From an uncultured Sulfurovum sp. (GTDB lineage Bacteria; Campylobacterota; Campylobacteria; Campylobacterales; Sulfurovaceae): 5,307 nucleotides of DNA. Below the pieces are notes generated by a model. That model was given only the letters and a program-made list of their open reading frames with translations, ran no database searches and had not been told where the DNA came from. This document shows positions 1-5,307 of the stretch, one piece after another. Numbering within the stretch: position 1 is the stretch's first letter; every line of letters starts with the position of its first letter. The translations under genes were made by a program, and so were the position numbers. The DNA lies in NCBI GenBank assembly GCA_947311605.1, contig CAMZLC010000057.1, positions 1 through 5,307 of the forward strand. The letters run 5' to 3'.

Positions 1-207
1 GCTGGAACTTGTGATGATTAAGCGTGAAGAGTTGCTGCAAAATGCAGCCTAATATTGGAAGGAGTTTGGAAATTGCGAACATTTAAGGACACTATCTATG
101 TAGGATCAGAAATACATCATTTGAAGAGGAAGAAAAAATATGTTGGTAATTGATAGCTTAGAAAGCCGTAATCATGGGAGTTGTGGGCTTAACTTAATGG
201 CGTTGGT
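1..207. other. Gene-poor stretch, no recognised gene
   Basis: I see no convincing gene here. A plus-strand frame is open from base 2 to a TAA at 50-52 and would read LELVMIKREELLQNAA. It could be the last 16 codons of a gene lying to the left, but 16 open codons are expected by chance and I do not recognise the sequence. A purine-rich run near 125-132 precedes an ATG at 140 that opens only 30 codons, ending at 232 inside the frdB-tail repeat, so it is unlikely to be coding. The recognisable repeat begins at the G-run at 208. Confidence 0.5.
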
Positions 208-329
208 GGGGGGGTCTAATATCTCTAAATGAATCATATCAAAAATATGTCAAGTTTTTTTGACATTTTAACGCTATACCCACAGTTACGACGCGTATAG
301 GCGATCTTTTCCTATAGCGGGAAGTGTTT
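208..329. repeat. Left copy of frdB-tail direct repeat (decayed)
   Basis: This is an imperfect direct repeat of 5126-5247. Both copies start with a G-run (7 G here, 6 G at right), followed by a shared AATATCTCT and then the same number of bases up to a shared block. That block is a 24-nt perfect match at 247-270 (right copy 5164-5187), and the frdB coding tail follows it. A further 15-nt perfect block, GGCGATCTTTTCCTA-like, lies near 299-312. Spacing is conserved throughout apart from one G in the G-run and one missing base in the coding part, so the copies are collinear homologues and not chance matches. The left copy has lost the left arm of the terminator hairpin and the outer pairs of the long palindrome that are intact at right, marking it as the non-selected copy. 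Confidence 0.85.
268..329 (-). pseudogene. frdB 3'-end relic (fumarate reductase iron-sulfur subunit)
   Basis: Read on the minus strand from 329, this translates as KHFPL-stop-EKIAYTRR and then shifts frame. The intact frdB tail at 5185-5247 reads KHLPLQEKIAYMRRKLVAQR. Both glutamine codons (CAG) of the intact gene are TAG here, one base of the AAG lysine codon is missing, and the terminal TAA is retained at 268-270. Homology is clear codon by codon from 329 to 268. Upstream of 329 only scattered matches remain, and the cysteines expected in the last cluster motif are gone. It is a non-functional remnant of a second copy of the frdB end, made either by duplication or by displacement when the neighbouring cassette arrived. 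The absence of the rest of the gene within the window argues against a full-length paralogue having been lost recently. Confidence 0.8.
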
Positions 330-466
330 GCGAAAGAGAGGAGGGGACTATGCGGGTTTATCAGAGGAGCATTTGAGGTGCAAATGAGATTTTTCATTTG
401 ATACGACCAGTAGTCGGAAACCGTAAGGATTCCAAAAAAATTCGCATCGCCAGAAGAGCTGAAGGA
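330..466. other. Structured non-coding region downstream of the operon
   Basis: This is the 3' flank of the cytochrome gene and contains several inverted repeats. CATTTG at 370-375, CAAATG at 381-386 and CATTTG at 395-400 can form mutually exclusive hairpins; the better one is a perfect 7-bp stem, 381-387 with 394-400, around a 6-nt loop. CCAGTAGTC at 407-415 is the exact inverse of GACTACTGG at 465-473, which spans the cytochrome stop codon. Directly inside the left arm, 416-422 pairs with 427-433 (one A-A mismatch, GTAA loop). On the minus strand none of these stems is followed by a T-run, so a classical intrinsic terminator is not evident. I see no gene here; a plus-strand frame open from 377 into the cytochrome gene is unrecognised. 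Confidence 0.5.
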
Positions 467-1678
467 CTACTGGAGCCGATATATTTTTTCTACAAGGATA
501 TACTCTTTTAGGAAAAAGTTATCTTTTATGTGGAGCTTTTTTGCCAATTTATTCCCTATGGCTCTATAGGACAAAATATATCGTACATATCTAGCTTTCT
601 CAGGAATGTCAAAATAATATTTTTTACTACGTTTCCCCGCAAGCCTTGTATCTCCTTGGAGAGCATATGCCAGATGAGGAATGGTGGCTTCCCCATTCTG
701 ATCCTTCCACTGCATACCGAGGATAGTGCTTTTTGAGTTTATAACTTTGTTATTTACATCGTAGTAGATAGCTCTTAGGTGTATCTCACGCAAGCCATAG
801 CCTGTGGGCAAATAGTGAGGTGTTCGGTTTTTGAGTATGATTATAAATTTGTTTTTTTCAACTGAAGTAGATAGATCAACATAATCGTTGATGATATTAC
901 TGTTATCAACGCTTGCAAAGCGATGCGCTCTCACCATCCGGATTTTTGGATTTTTTCCTCCCAGTGAGTAATTTGATGCAAATCCCCTCCTTTTTTTACT
1001 CATATGGCACTCTTTGCAACCCTCTTCTTCTAACTCACTTTTCTGTATCTGCTCGTACTCTTTTCCTGTAGCATACACTTCTAATCCCTGATAGTTTTTT
1101 GCACTATAGTGGCACGCAAAACAGAGTTTCGGATTATTTCCATTAAAGTGTTCTCTCTGTTCTGAGCGATGATACGGAGATTTAGCATCTACGAAGGGGC
1201 CAAACATTGTTCCTTGTTTCCCAAAAGAAACACTCCTGTAGCCTTGCGAGCCCTTTTCTATGTCAAGGTGTATCTTATCAACATTATGACATACGACACA
1301 ATTCACGCCATCTTGCATATTTTTTGTGTTGAGGGCTTTTGTATACTTACCTTGAACGGTGCTGTGATCCATAAGTAGAGAGAGCTTGTCGTCACTGCTT
1401 AGCGTCTTGGTTACTACTCTGGGATTATGGCACTGTGCACATTTTAGTTTTATTTCATTAAGTATAGTATTTGGCCTTTTTTTCACAATATATTGCAGTG
1501 TTTTCTTGAAGAGGTCGTTTTTGCTGAAATGTGAATTGGCATGCCTGGATAATCTCCATTTCTTCACTATTTCTGTATGGCAAGGAAAACAGTTGCTACT
1601 GGATTCCCATTTTTTAGATATTTTCTCTTCTGCGCCTAATAGTAATGTAAAGATTAAAAAGATACCTATCGATCTCAT
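467..1678 (-). CDS. Periplasmic pentaheme c-type cytochrome, c554-like
   Basis: This 403-residue protein is probably an exported electron-transfer cytochrome. A short signal peptide (residues 1-16, hydrophobic IGIFLIFTLLL, likely cut after LLLGA) sends it to the periplasm. Five CxxCH haem-binding motifs are present: C30-H34 (CFPCH), C80-H84 (CAQCH), C127-H131 (CVVCH), C186-H190 (CFACH) and C221-H225 (CKECHM). Histidines 46, 105, 170, 177 and 252 are candidate distal ligands. The GVNCVVCH, SPYHRSE and CKECHM stretches match the layout of multihaem cytochromes of the cytochrome c554 group. Residues about 255-403 have no haem and look like a beta-rich domain (TPHYLPTG, GDTRL) often appended to such cytochromes. 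The ATG overlaps the kinase stop as ATGA, with a GAGG ribosome site about 10 nt upstream, so translation is probably coupled to the kinase. The family call is firm; the redox partner and any catalytic role (nitrite, NO or hydroxylamine chemistry) are unknown. Confidence 0.9.
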   Translation of the reverse strand: MRSIGIFLIFTLLLGAEEKISKKWESSSNCFPCHTEIVKKWRLSRHANSHFSKNDLFKKTLQYIVKKRPNTILNEIKLKCAQCHNPRVVTKTLSSDDKLSLLMDHSTVQGKYTKALNTKNMQDGVNCVVCHNVDKIHLDIEKGSQGYRSVSFGKQGTMFGPFVDAKSPYHRSEQREHFNGNNPKLCFACHYSAKNYQGLEVYATGKEYEQIQKSELEEEGCKECHMSKKRRGFASNYSLGGKNPKIRMVRAHRFASVDNSNIINDYVDLSTSVEKNKFIIILKNRTPHYLPTGYGLREIHLRAIYYDVNNKVINSKSTILGMQWKDQNGEATIPHLAYALQGDTRLAGKRSKKYYFDIPEKARYVRYILSYRAIGNKLAKKLHIKDNFFLKEYILVEKIYRLQ

Positions 1679-4600
1679 GCTGGGAACCCCTCTGAATTCA
1701 AGTGTGTCAAAATAAGGTGCTCTAGTTCTTTTTGTGTGCTTACAGAGTCCGTAATGAATGTAACTGTCTGGATATCGAGAAGCCTTTTGCTGACAAGGTC
1801 TTCATTGGTGAAAACTATGCGGTACTGCAAGGAGGAAACAACACTCTCCAGATCATCTTCCCCTCCCAGTATATCAAACCCATGGTTCAAATTTTCGATA
1901 AAAATACCCAATACTCTATTGACAAGCGATGACCTTTTTGCAAGTAAAATCTTAGGGGGATTGCTTTCCTTCGTTGTTGTACTGGGCACAGATGCAGTAC
2001 GCTGCCTCTCCCTTCCTTTTTGTAAATATATTTTAAGCACACGTATAATCTCGTCTATTTGAATCGGTTTTGCAATATATTCTTCCATTCCGCCCTTGAT
2101 AAATCTTTCCCTGTCTCCCTTTAGCGCATTTGCAGTTAGTGCAATAATCGGAACGTGATGAAGATTCTTTTCCTTTTCGTAATCTAAAATAAGACGTGTA
2201 GCTTCCATTCCATTTACATTGGGCATCTGGATATCCATAAAAATAATATCATATGTATTTTTTTTGTACATCTCAAAACAGATTCCTCCATCACTTGCAA
2301 ATTCTGCATGAATGCCAAGCTCTCCTAGGATATGGTGGATGAGCTTCTGGTTGATCAGATTATCTTCTGCCACAAGTGCTGTTGCTTCCAATTCTCTAAA
2401 TAAAAATTCAGCAACATCTTTCTCTGGCGCAAGGTCACCTTTTTTATTTTTTAGCAGGCAATCAATAAGAATATTTTGTATTTTTGATAGTCTCATGGGA
2501 TGATAGATAATGGACTCTTCTGAAATCTGTTTTAGCAAAATATTTTTACGGTCAGATAACTGTATCGCGATATGGAACAAAGAGGGATCCATGCGGGATG
2601 CCGTTTCTATAATTTCGGAATTGTCCCTGTCTAGATTTATCCAAAAATGCCCACATTCTCCTGTGTTGTATAGAGATTGAAACTCTTCTGCTGTTGTAAA
2701 TTTTTTGACGATAATGCCAAAATATTCAAAATACATTTCCATATAAAGGCTTGATCGGGAAAAATCTAATTGGTCGAAATAGCCAATGGTTTGATTTCTC
2801 AAAATATTACGATCATCCTCATTCGGCTGCCCTATCTCTTCTAGGGGCAAGACAAAAGAGAACCTGCTTCCCTGACCCACTTCACTTTCAAGCTGCAATT
2901 CTCCGTCCATGAGTTCTATATAGTTTTTTGAGATTGTCAAACCAAGTCCTGTGCCGCCATACTCTCTGGTCGTAGAGATGTTGGCCTGCGAGAATGCATC
3001 AAAGATTTTATTTTTTTGCTCTTCAGAAATACCAATTCCATTATCTTGAACCGAAAAAAGAATTTCAGAAAATGATTCTCCTTCTTCTTTCTTTCTTTTT
3101 TCTATCTCAAGGAACACCTCGCCCCCACTCCCTGTAAACTTGATTGCATTTGAGAGAAGATTCGTTAAGATGGCTTTAATTTTTACTGGATCACCCCTGA
3201 GGGTACGTATAGAAGGATCCATATAGAAATGGAGTTTTAAATGCTTATCGCTCGTGATAGCTCTCACTGATTCAACGGCACCACCAAACTCTTTCTCAGC
3301 GTCAAACTGAATGGACTCCAGTTCTATTTTTGAACTCTCGATTTTTGAAATATCCAAGATGTCATTGATGATACCCAGGAGATCTTCTGAGCTCTGGTGA
3401 ATAATCAAAAGAAACTCTTTCTGTTCATCACTGAGTTCAGTATTGCTGAGTATCTCCGTAAAACCTATAATTCCATTCAACGGCGTCCTAATTTCATGGG
3501 ACATATTTGCCAAAAATAACGATTTTGCCTTATTGGCCTCAATGGCATTGATCTTTTCTTCTCTTGCATGTTCCATAAGTATCTCTATGAACTTATAGGC
3601 TCTTCTTGTTCCTTCATAGGTATCAAGAGCAATATTATCAAGTGATGGTATCTTCAGACCCCTGTATTCTTCACTGTGTTTTGTATCCCCTATACCCTTG
3701 TTAAGTATATGTTCGAGCTCTTTAATATTCATAGTGATATCTCGGGTAATAAAATACCCAAGGAGCAGCAGCAATAAACTAAAAACCAAGATAACCGTGG
3801 AAACAACAAGAAGAATAGTTCTTAGTTCTAAAAAATGATCAATTTTTTTTATCAATAAGTCATACAGAAGCACCTCCGATTTATCAATGAGTGCTATTTT
3901 TCTAGTCTGTATAGCAAACCAATCCAATGCACTAACTGTATATCTTCCGTCACCTATATGTGACTGAATAAGTGCAGATACTTTTTCCGATTCTGCAAAA
4001 AGCTCTTCAGATTCTGAGCCGTAAATAGTATTTTTGAGACTTTTGTTGTGGTATTTATCAAGCTGTTCTATGACATATGCGGAACTATTTCTCCTAAGCT
4101 TTTGCCACATAAGGAAATCATCGAACGACATAGGGATCTGTTTTTTAATAAAATATGCTACATATCCTCTTTCAAGTCCAATATTTTCTCTACTGGCCGT
4201 AAGCTGCAATAGCATATTGGTCAAGTACGACATCTCGACATCGACATCAATATCAATAAGTCGATAGTAATTCTTTAGTAAAGGCTTGATAATTTTCTCC
4301 GTGTATCCCTTGAAAAATATCTCTTTAAAGTCCTTCTGCTTGATTTTATTACGGAGCGCGTTGAGATCTTTGGAAAGTTTCCCATAGTGATAATTTTCTT
4401 TCTCATTATTTAGAATCGAAGCCTCTTTGAGTTTCACAAATGAGGCATCAGAGATCTTTTTTTGTGTCTCCAAGGAGTGGGAAAATTCATCATTTTTCCC
4501 CCCGAGATAAAATGCTACAATGCTTCTTTCTTTGCTGACCTCATTGAGAAACTTGGAGACAAGAAGATTGTGCCTTGAAAACGATTTGAGCGATTTTGCT

Positions 4601-4707
4601 TTGAAGTATCCATCGTACGAGTAGATAAAAAAATAGCTGGCAGCTAGCAGAAGAAATACAATAGGAACAAGTCCAATAAGTCTAAGTTTTCCTCGAATTG
4701 TCATCAT
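1675..4707 (-). CDS. Hybrid sensor histidine kinase with NIT sensor domain
   Basis: This 1010-residue membrane kinase has a helix at about 10-30, a large periplasmic region at 31-295 and a second helix at about 296-319. The periplasmic region looks like a NIT (nitrate/nitrite-sensing) domain, with SKERSIVAFYLGG at 58-70, ENIGLERGYVAYFI at 174-187 and WFAIQTRKI at 263-271. A HisKA domain follows (SHEIRTPLNG, phospho-accepting H404), then a HATPase with an N-box at about N520, DNGIGI at 555-560, FDAFSQ at 569-574 and GGTGLGL at 584-590. Residues about 637-752 look like a degenerate receiver (HP at 736-737 in place of KP). Residues 775-895 form an intact receiver (E781/D782, phospho-acceptor D825, T858, K880-P881). 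After a Ser/Thr/Pro-rich linker, 918-1007 is a second degenerate receiver. There is no HPt domain and no clear HAMP. Two adjacent ATGs are possible; the second (4704) sits 7 nt from AAGGA, a better spacing than 4 nt for the first. The ligand is inferred from the family. Confidence 0.93.
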   Translation of the reverse strand: MMTIRGKLRLIGLVPIVFLLLAASYFFIYSYDGYFKAKSLKSFSRHNLLVSKFLNEVSKERSIVAFYLGGKNDEFSHSLETQKKISDASFVKLKEASILNNEKENYHYGKLSKDLNALRNKIKQKDFKEIFFKGYTEKIIKPLLKNYYRLIDIDVDVEMSYLTNMLLQLTASRENIGLERGYVAYFIKKQIPMSFDDFLMWQKLRRNSSAYVIEQLDKYHNKSLKNTIYGSESEELFAESEKVSALIQSHIGDGRYTVSALDWFAIQTRKIALIDKSEVLLYDLLIKKIDHFLELRTILLVVSTVILVFSLLLLLLGYFITRDITMNIKELEHILNKGIGDTKHSEEYRGLKIPSLDNIALDTYEGTRRAYKFIEILMEHAREEKINAIEANKAKSLFLANMSHEIRTPLNGIIGFTEILSNTELSDEQKEFLLIIHQSSEDLLGIINDILDISKIESSKIELESIQFDAEKEFGGAVESVRAITSDKHLKLHFYMDPSIRTLRGDPVKIKAILTNLLSNAIKFTGSGGEVFLEIEKRKKEEGESFSEILFSVQDNGIGISEEQKNKIFDAFSQANISTTREYGGTGLGLTISKNYIELMDGELQLESEVGQGSRFSFVLPLEEIGQPNEDDRNILRNQTIGYFDQLDFSRSSLYMEMYFEYFGIIVKKFTTAEEFQSLYNTGECGHFWINLDRDNSEIIETASRMDPSLFHIAIQLSDRKNILLKQISEESIIYHPMRLSKIQNILIDCLLKNKKGDLAPEKDVAEFLFRELEATALVAEDNLINQKLIHHILGELGIHAEFASDGGICFEMYKKNTYDIIFMDIQMPNVNGMEATRLILDYEKEKNLHHVPIIALTANALKGDRERFIKGGMEEYIAKPIQIDEIIRVLKIYLQKGRERQRTASVPSTTTKESNPPKILLAKRSSLVNRVLGIFIENLNHGFDILGGEDDLESVVSSLQYRIVFTNEDLVSKRLLDIQTVTFITDSVSTQKELEHLILTHLNSEGFPA

Positions 4708-4711
4708 TTAA

Positions 4712-4716
4712 TCCTT
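4712..4716 (-). promoter_or_regulatory. Ribosome binding site of the kinase gene
   Basis: AAGGA on the minus strand lies 4 nt before the ATG at 4707 and 7 nt before the in-frame ATG at 4704. The 7-nt spacing is the more usual, so the protein may begin MTIRGK and not MMTIRGK. Confidence 0.6.
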
Positions 4717-4783
4717 GCAAGATATGTCAAGATTTTTTCTACAAAATCTCGGCTAGAACACAAAAAGAATCCAGTATCCACCC

Positions 4784-4813
4784 ATGGTTAATGGTTAATG
4801 GTTAATGGTTAAT
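4784..4813. repeat. Heptamer tandem repeat, ATGGTTA x4
   Basis: There are four perfect copies of ATGGTTA (TAACCAT on the minus strand) plus two extra bases. The array lies 77-106 nt before the kinase start and directly abuts the -10 element of the predicted promoter, so it would form the first transcribed bases. A 7-bp unit is prone to slipped-strand copy-number change. Confidence 0.95.
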
Positions 4814-4840
4814 TGTATCATATTTGGCACATATTTACAA
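4812..4840 (-). promoter_or_regulatory. Predicted sigma-70 promoter of the kinase-cytochrome operon
   Basis: On the minus strand, TTGTAA (4835-4840; 4 of 6 matches to TTGACA) is followed by a 17-nt spacer and TACAAT (4812-4817; 5 of 6 matches to TATAAT). A TG one base before the -10 gives an extended -10 element (TGATACAAT). The start site would fall at about 4805 within the heptamer repeat, leaving a leader of roughly 100 nt before the kinase. No other promoter-like sequence in the leader is as good, although TGTAGAAA near 4735-4742 is a weak alternative. This is predicted from sequence only. Confidence 0.45.
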
Positions 4841-5067
4841 GAAATATTGAGGAAAATCCAAATTTTTCACCCCAACAGTTAAAAGAAGGCTATTGGCTGT
4901 CTCGCCAATTCAATTCTCGTCGTTTGGACTACTTTTATTTCGATATTCTTTTTATTTTTTTTGCGTATGCCTTGCTAGATTGCTTATGGGGGAGGAGGAC
5001 GGGAATCCATAAAGCCTTCTTTCGCGCAAAAGTAAACTCAGATAATGTGTTTACTTTAACAGAATAA
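4813..5067 (+). pseudogene. Orphan reading frame, possible radical-SAM C-terminal relic
   Basis: An 84-codon frame opens at a TTG directly after a stop created by the heptamer repeat. It has no ribosome binding site, and its first bases overlap the minus-strand promoter. The segment FSPQQLKEGYWLSRQFNSRR resembles the (M)TPEQLxEGYxxxYRxFYSRR pattern that I associate with the C-terminal region of B12-binding-domain radical SAM proteins (DUF4070-like). The rest (a hydrophobic FDILFIFFAYALLDCL run and a polar tail) matches nothing I know. It could be the truncated end of such a gene whose 5' part has been lost, or plain chance in AT-rich DNA. It is probably not an expressed gene as it stands. Confidence 0.25.
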
Positions 5068-5114
5068 TAATGAATTTTGGAGATATAGAGGGGCTATCTA
5101 TGCATTTTGGATAA

Positions 5115-5143
5115 AGAGATATTGCGGGGGGTGCAATATCTCT
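5115..5143 (-). terminator. Probable terminator downstream of frdB
   Basis: A perfect 11-bp stem pairs 5115-5125 with 5133-5143 around a 7-nt loop of six G and one T. Read on the minus strand the stem is followed by TTATCC, a weak U-tract, consistent with termination of frdB transcription about 40 nt after its stop. Only the loop and one arm survive in the left repeat copy. Confidence 0.5.
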
Positions 5144-5247
5144 ATGCAAAGTATATCGATAAAATGTCAAGTTTTTTTGACATTTTATCGCTGCGCCACC
5201 AGCTTACGCCGCATATAGGCGATCTTTTCCTGCAGTGGGAGATGTTT
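5126..5247. repeat. Right copy of frdB-tail direct repeat (intact)
   Basis: This is the intact partner of 208-329. It comprises the G-run and right arm of the frdB terminator hairpin, the long palindrome, and the last 20 codons plus stop of frdB. The 24-nt perfect block is 5164-5187. Together the two copies bracket the kinase-cytochrome cassette. Confidence 0.85.
5157..5190. repeat. 14-bp palindrome overlapping the frdB stop codon
   Basis: CGATAAAATGTCAA at 5157-5170 is perfectly inverted at 5177-5190, with a 6-nt T-rich loop. The frdB TAA (5185-5187) lies inside the right arm. It may act as a hairpin that protects or terminates frdB mRNA: the inner TGTCAA/TTGACA stem has an A-run on one side and a TTTT on the other in either direction. 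An operator or recombination site is also possible. In the left copy only the inner 7 bp still pair. Confidence 0.8.
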
Positions 5248-5307
5248 GGGGCAGTGATCCTCGCAGGCAAGGAGGCTCATGCAGCCGAAGATACCATCAT
5301 CATCCCC
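5185..5307 (-). CDS. frdB: Fumarate reductase iron-sulfur subunit, C-terminal end (partial)
   Basis: These are the last 40 codons; the rest of the gene lies beyond the window's right edge. The tail contains GCMSLLACEDHCPKHLPLQ followed by EKIAYMRRKLVAQR, the signature end of the FrdB/SdhB family, in which CxxxCP-type cysteines help bind the C-terminal [3Fe-4S]/[4Fe-4S] clusters that pass electrons between the flavoprotein and the membrane quinone site. The wording is closest to FrdB of Campylobacterota (Wolinella, Campylobacter). A succinate dehydrogenase SdhB assignment cannot be excluded from 40 residues. GC is 69 of 120 coding bases (about 57%), clearly above the neighbouring AT-rich kinase and cytochrome genes. 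The stop codon lies inside a 14-bp palindrome and a probable terminator follows. Confidence 0.87.
   Translation of the reverse strand, partial: GDDDGIFGCMSLLACEDHCPKHLPLQEKIAYMRRKLVAQR

Noticed and set aside
140..232. 30-codon plus-strand frame with a purine-rich site upstream of ATG 140
   Set aside because: It is very short, has no recognisable sequence, and its end lies inside the frdB-tail repeat, whose right copy shows no matching frame.
320..328. HAMP domain in the kinase after the second membrane helix (residues 320-395 of the protein)
   Set aside because: The coordinates given are residue-based and not bases. The segment ITRDITMNIKELEHILNKG has some heptad character but lacks the proline and second-helix pattern of a HAMP, so I left it as an unassigned linker.
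377..520. Plus-strand frame reading IRPVVGNRKDSKKIRIARR and onward
   Set aside because: It looks protein-like but has no good start (only TTG at 398), matches no family I can name, and its 3' part is antisense to the cytochrome gene, which is certain.
530..1715. Plus-strand frames of 68-109 codons opposite the cytochrome gene
   Set aside because: They are antisense shadows of a gene with five haem motifs; they have no domain signatures and no ribosome sites.
1732..4267. Plus-strand frames of 63-108 codons opposite the kinase gene
   Set aside because: They are antisense shadows of a kinase whose catalytic motifs are all in place; none resembles a known protein.
208..5247. CRISPR array or insertion-sequence ends
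   Set aside because: There are only two copies of the repeat about 4.9 kb apart, in direct orientation, with no spacer pattern. No transposase, terminal inverted repeats or short target duplications are visible.

Overview
The window most likely comes from a Campylobacterota (epsilonproteobacterial) chromosome, perhaps a Sulfurovum- or Sulfurimonas-like sulfur or nitrogen-oxide respirer. This rests on the FrdB-type C-terminus at the right edge, which resembles the fumarate reductase iron-sulfur subunit of Wolinella and Campylobacter relatives, and on the AT-rich two-gene unit beside it. The genus is inferred; no marker gene in the window fixes it.

Layout from left to right: 1-207 holds no gene I recognise. 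208-329 is a decayed direct-repeat copy of the 3' end and downstream region of frdB, carrying two nonsense changes and a 1-nt deletion. 330-466 is non-coding but rich in inverted repeats. 467-1678 (minus) encodes a periplasmic pentaheme c-type cytochrome of the c554-like multiheme group. 1675-4707 (minus) encodes a 1010-residue hybrid sensor histidine kinase with a periplasmic NIT-type (nitrate/nitrite-sensing) domain. The two genes overlap by ATGA and form a translationally coupled operon with the kinase first. 4708-5184 holds a predicted minus-strand promoter, a four-copy heptamer tandem repeat at its probable transcription start, an AT-rich orphan reading frame, and two strong hairpins downstream of frdB. 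5185-5307 is the last 40 codons of frdB (minus), running off the window.

The reading I favour: an AT-rich sensor-kinase/cytochrome cassette sits immediately 3' of frdB between two collinear copies of the frdB tail, the outer one a pseudogene. This looks like an old duplication or integration event at the 3' end of a respiratory gene. Functionally, the kinase would sense a periplasmic nitrogen oxyanion or the redox state. The co-translated cytochrome could be its redox partner or an electron carrier. The kinase has one intact receiver domain flanked by two degenerate receiver-like domains. It has no HPt domain, and the window contains no DNA-binding response regulator, so its output lies elsewhere.
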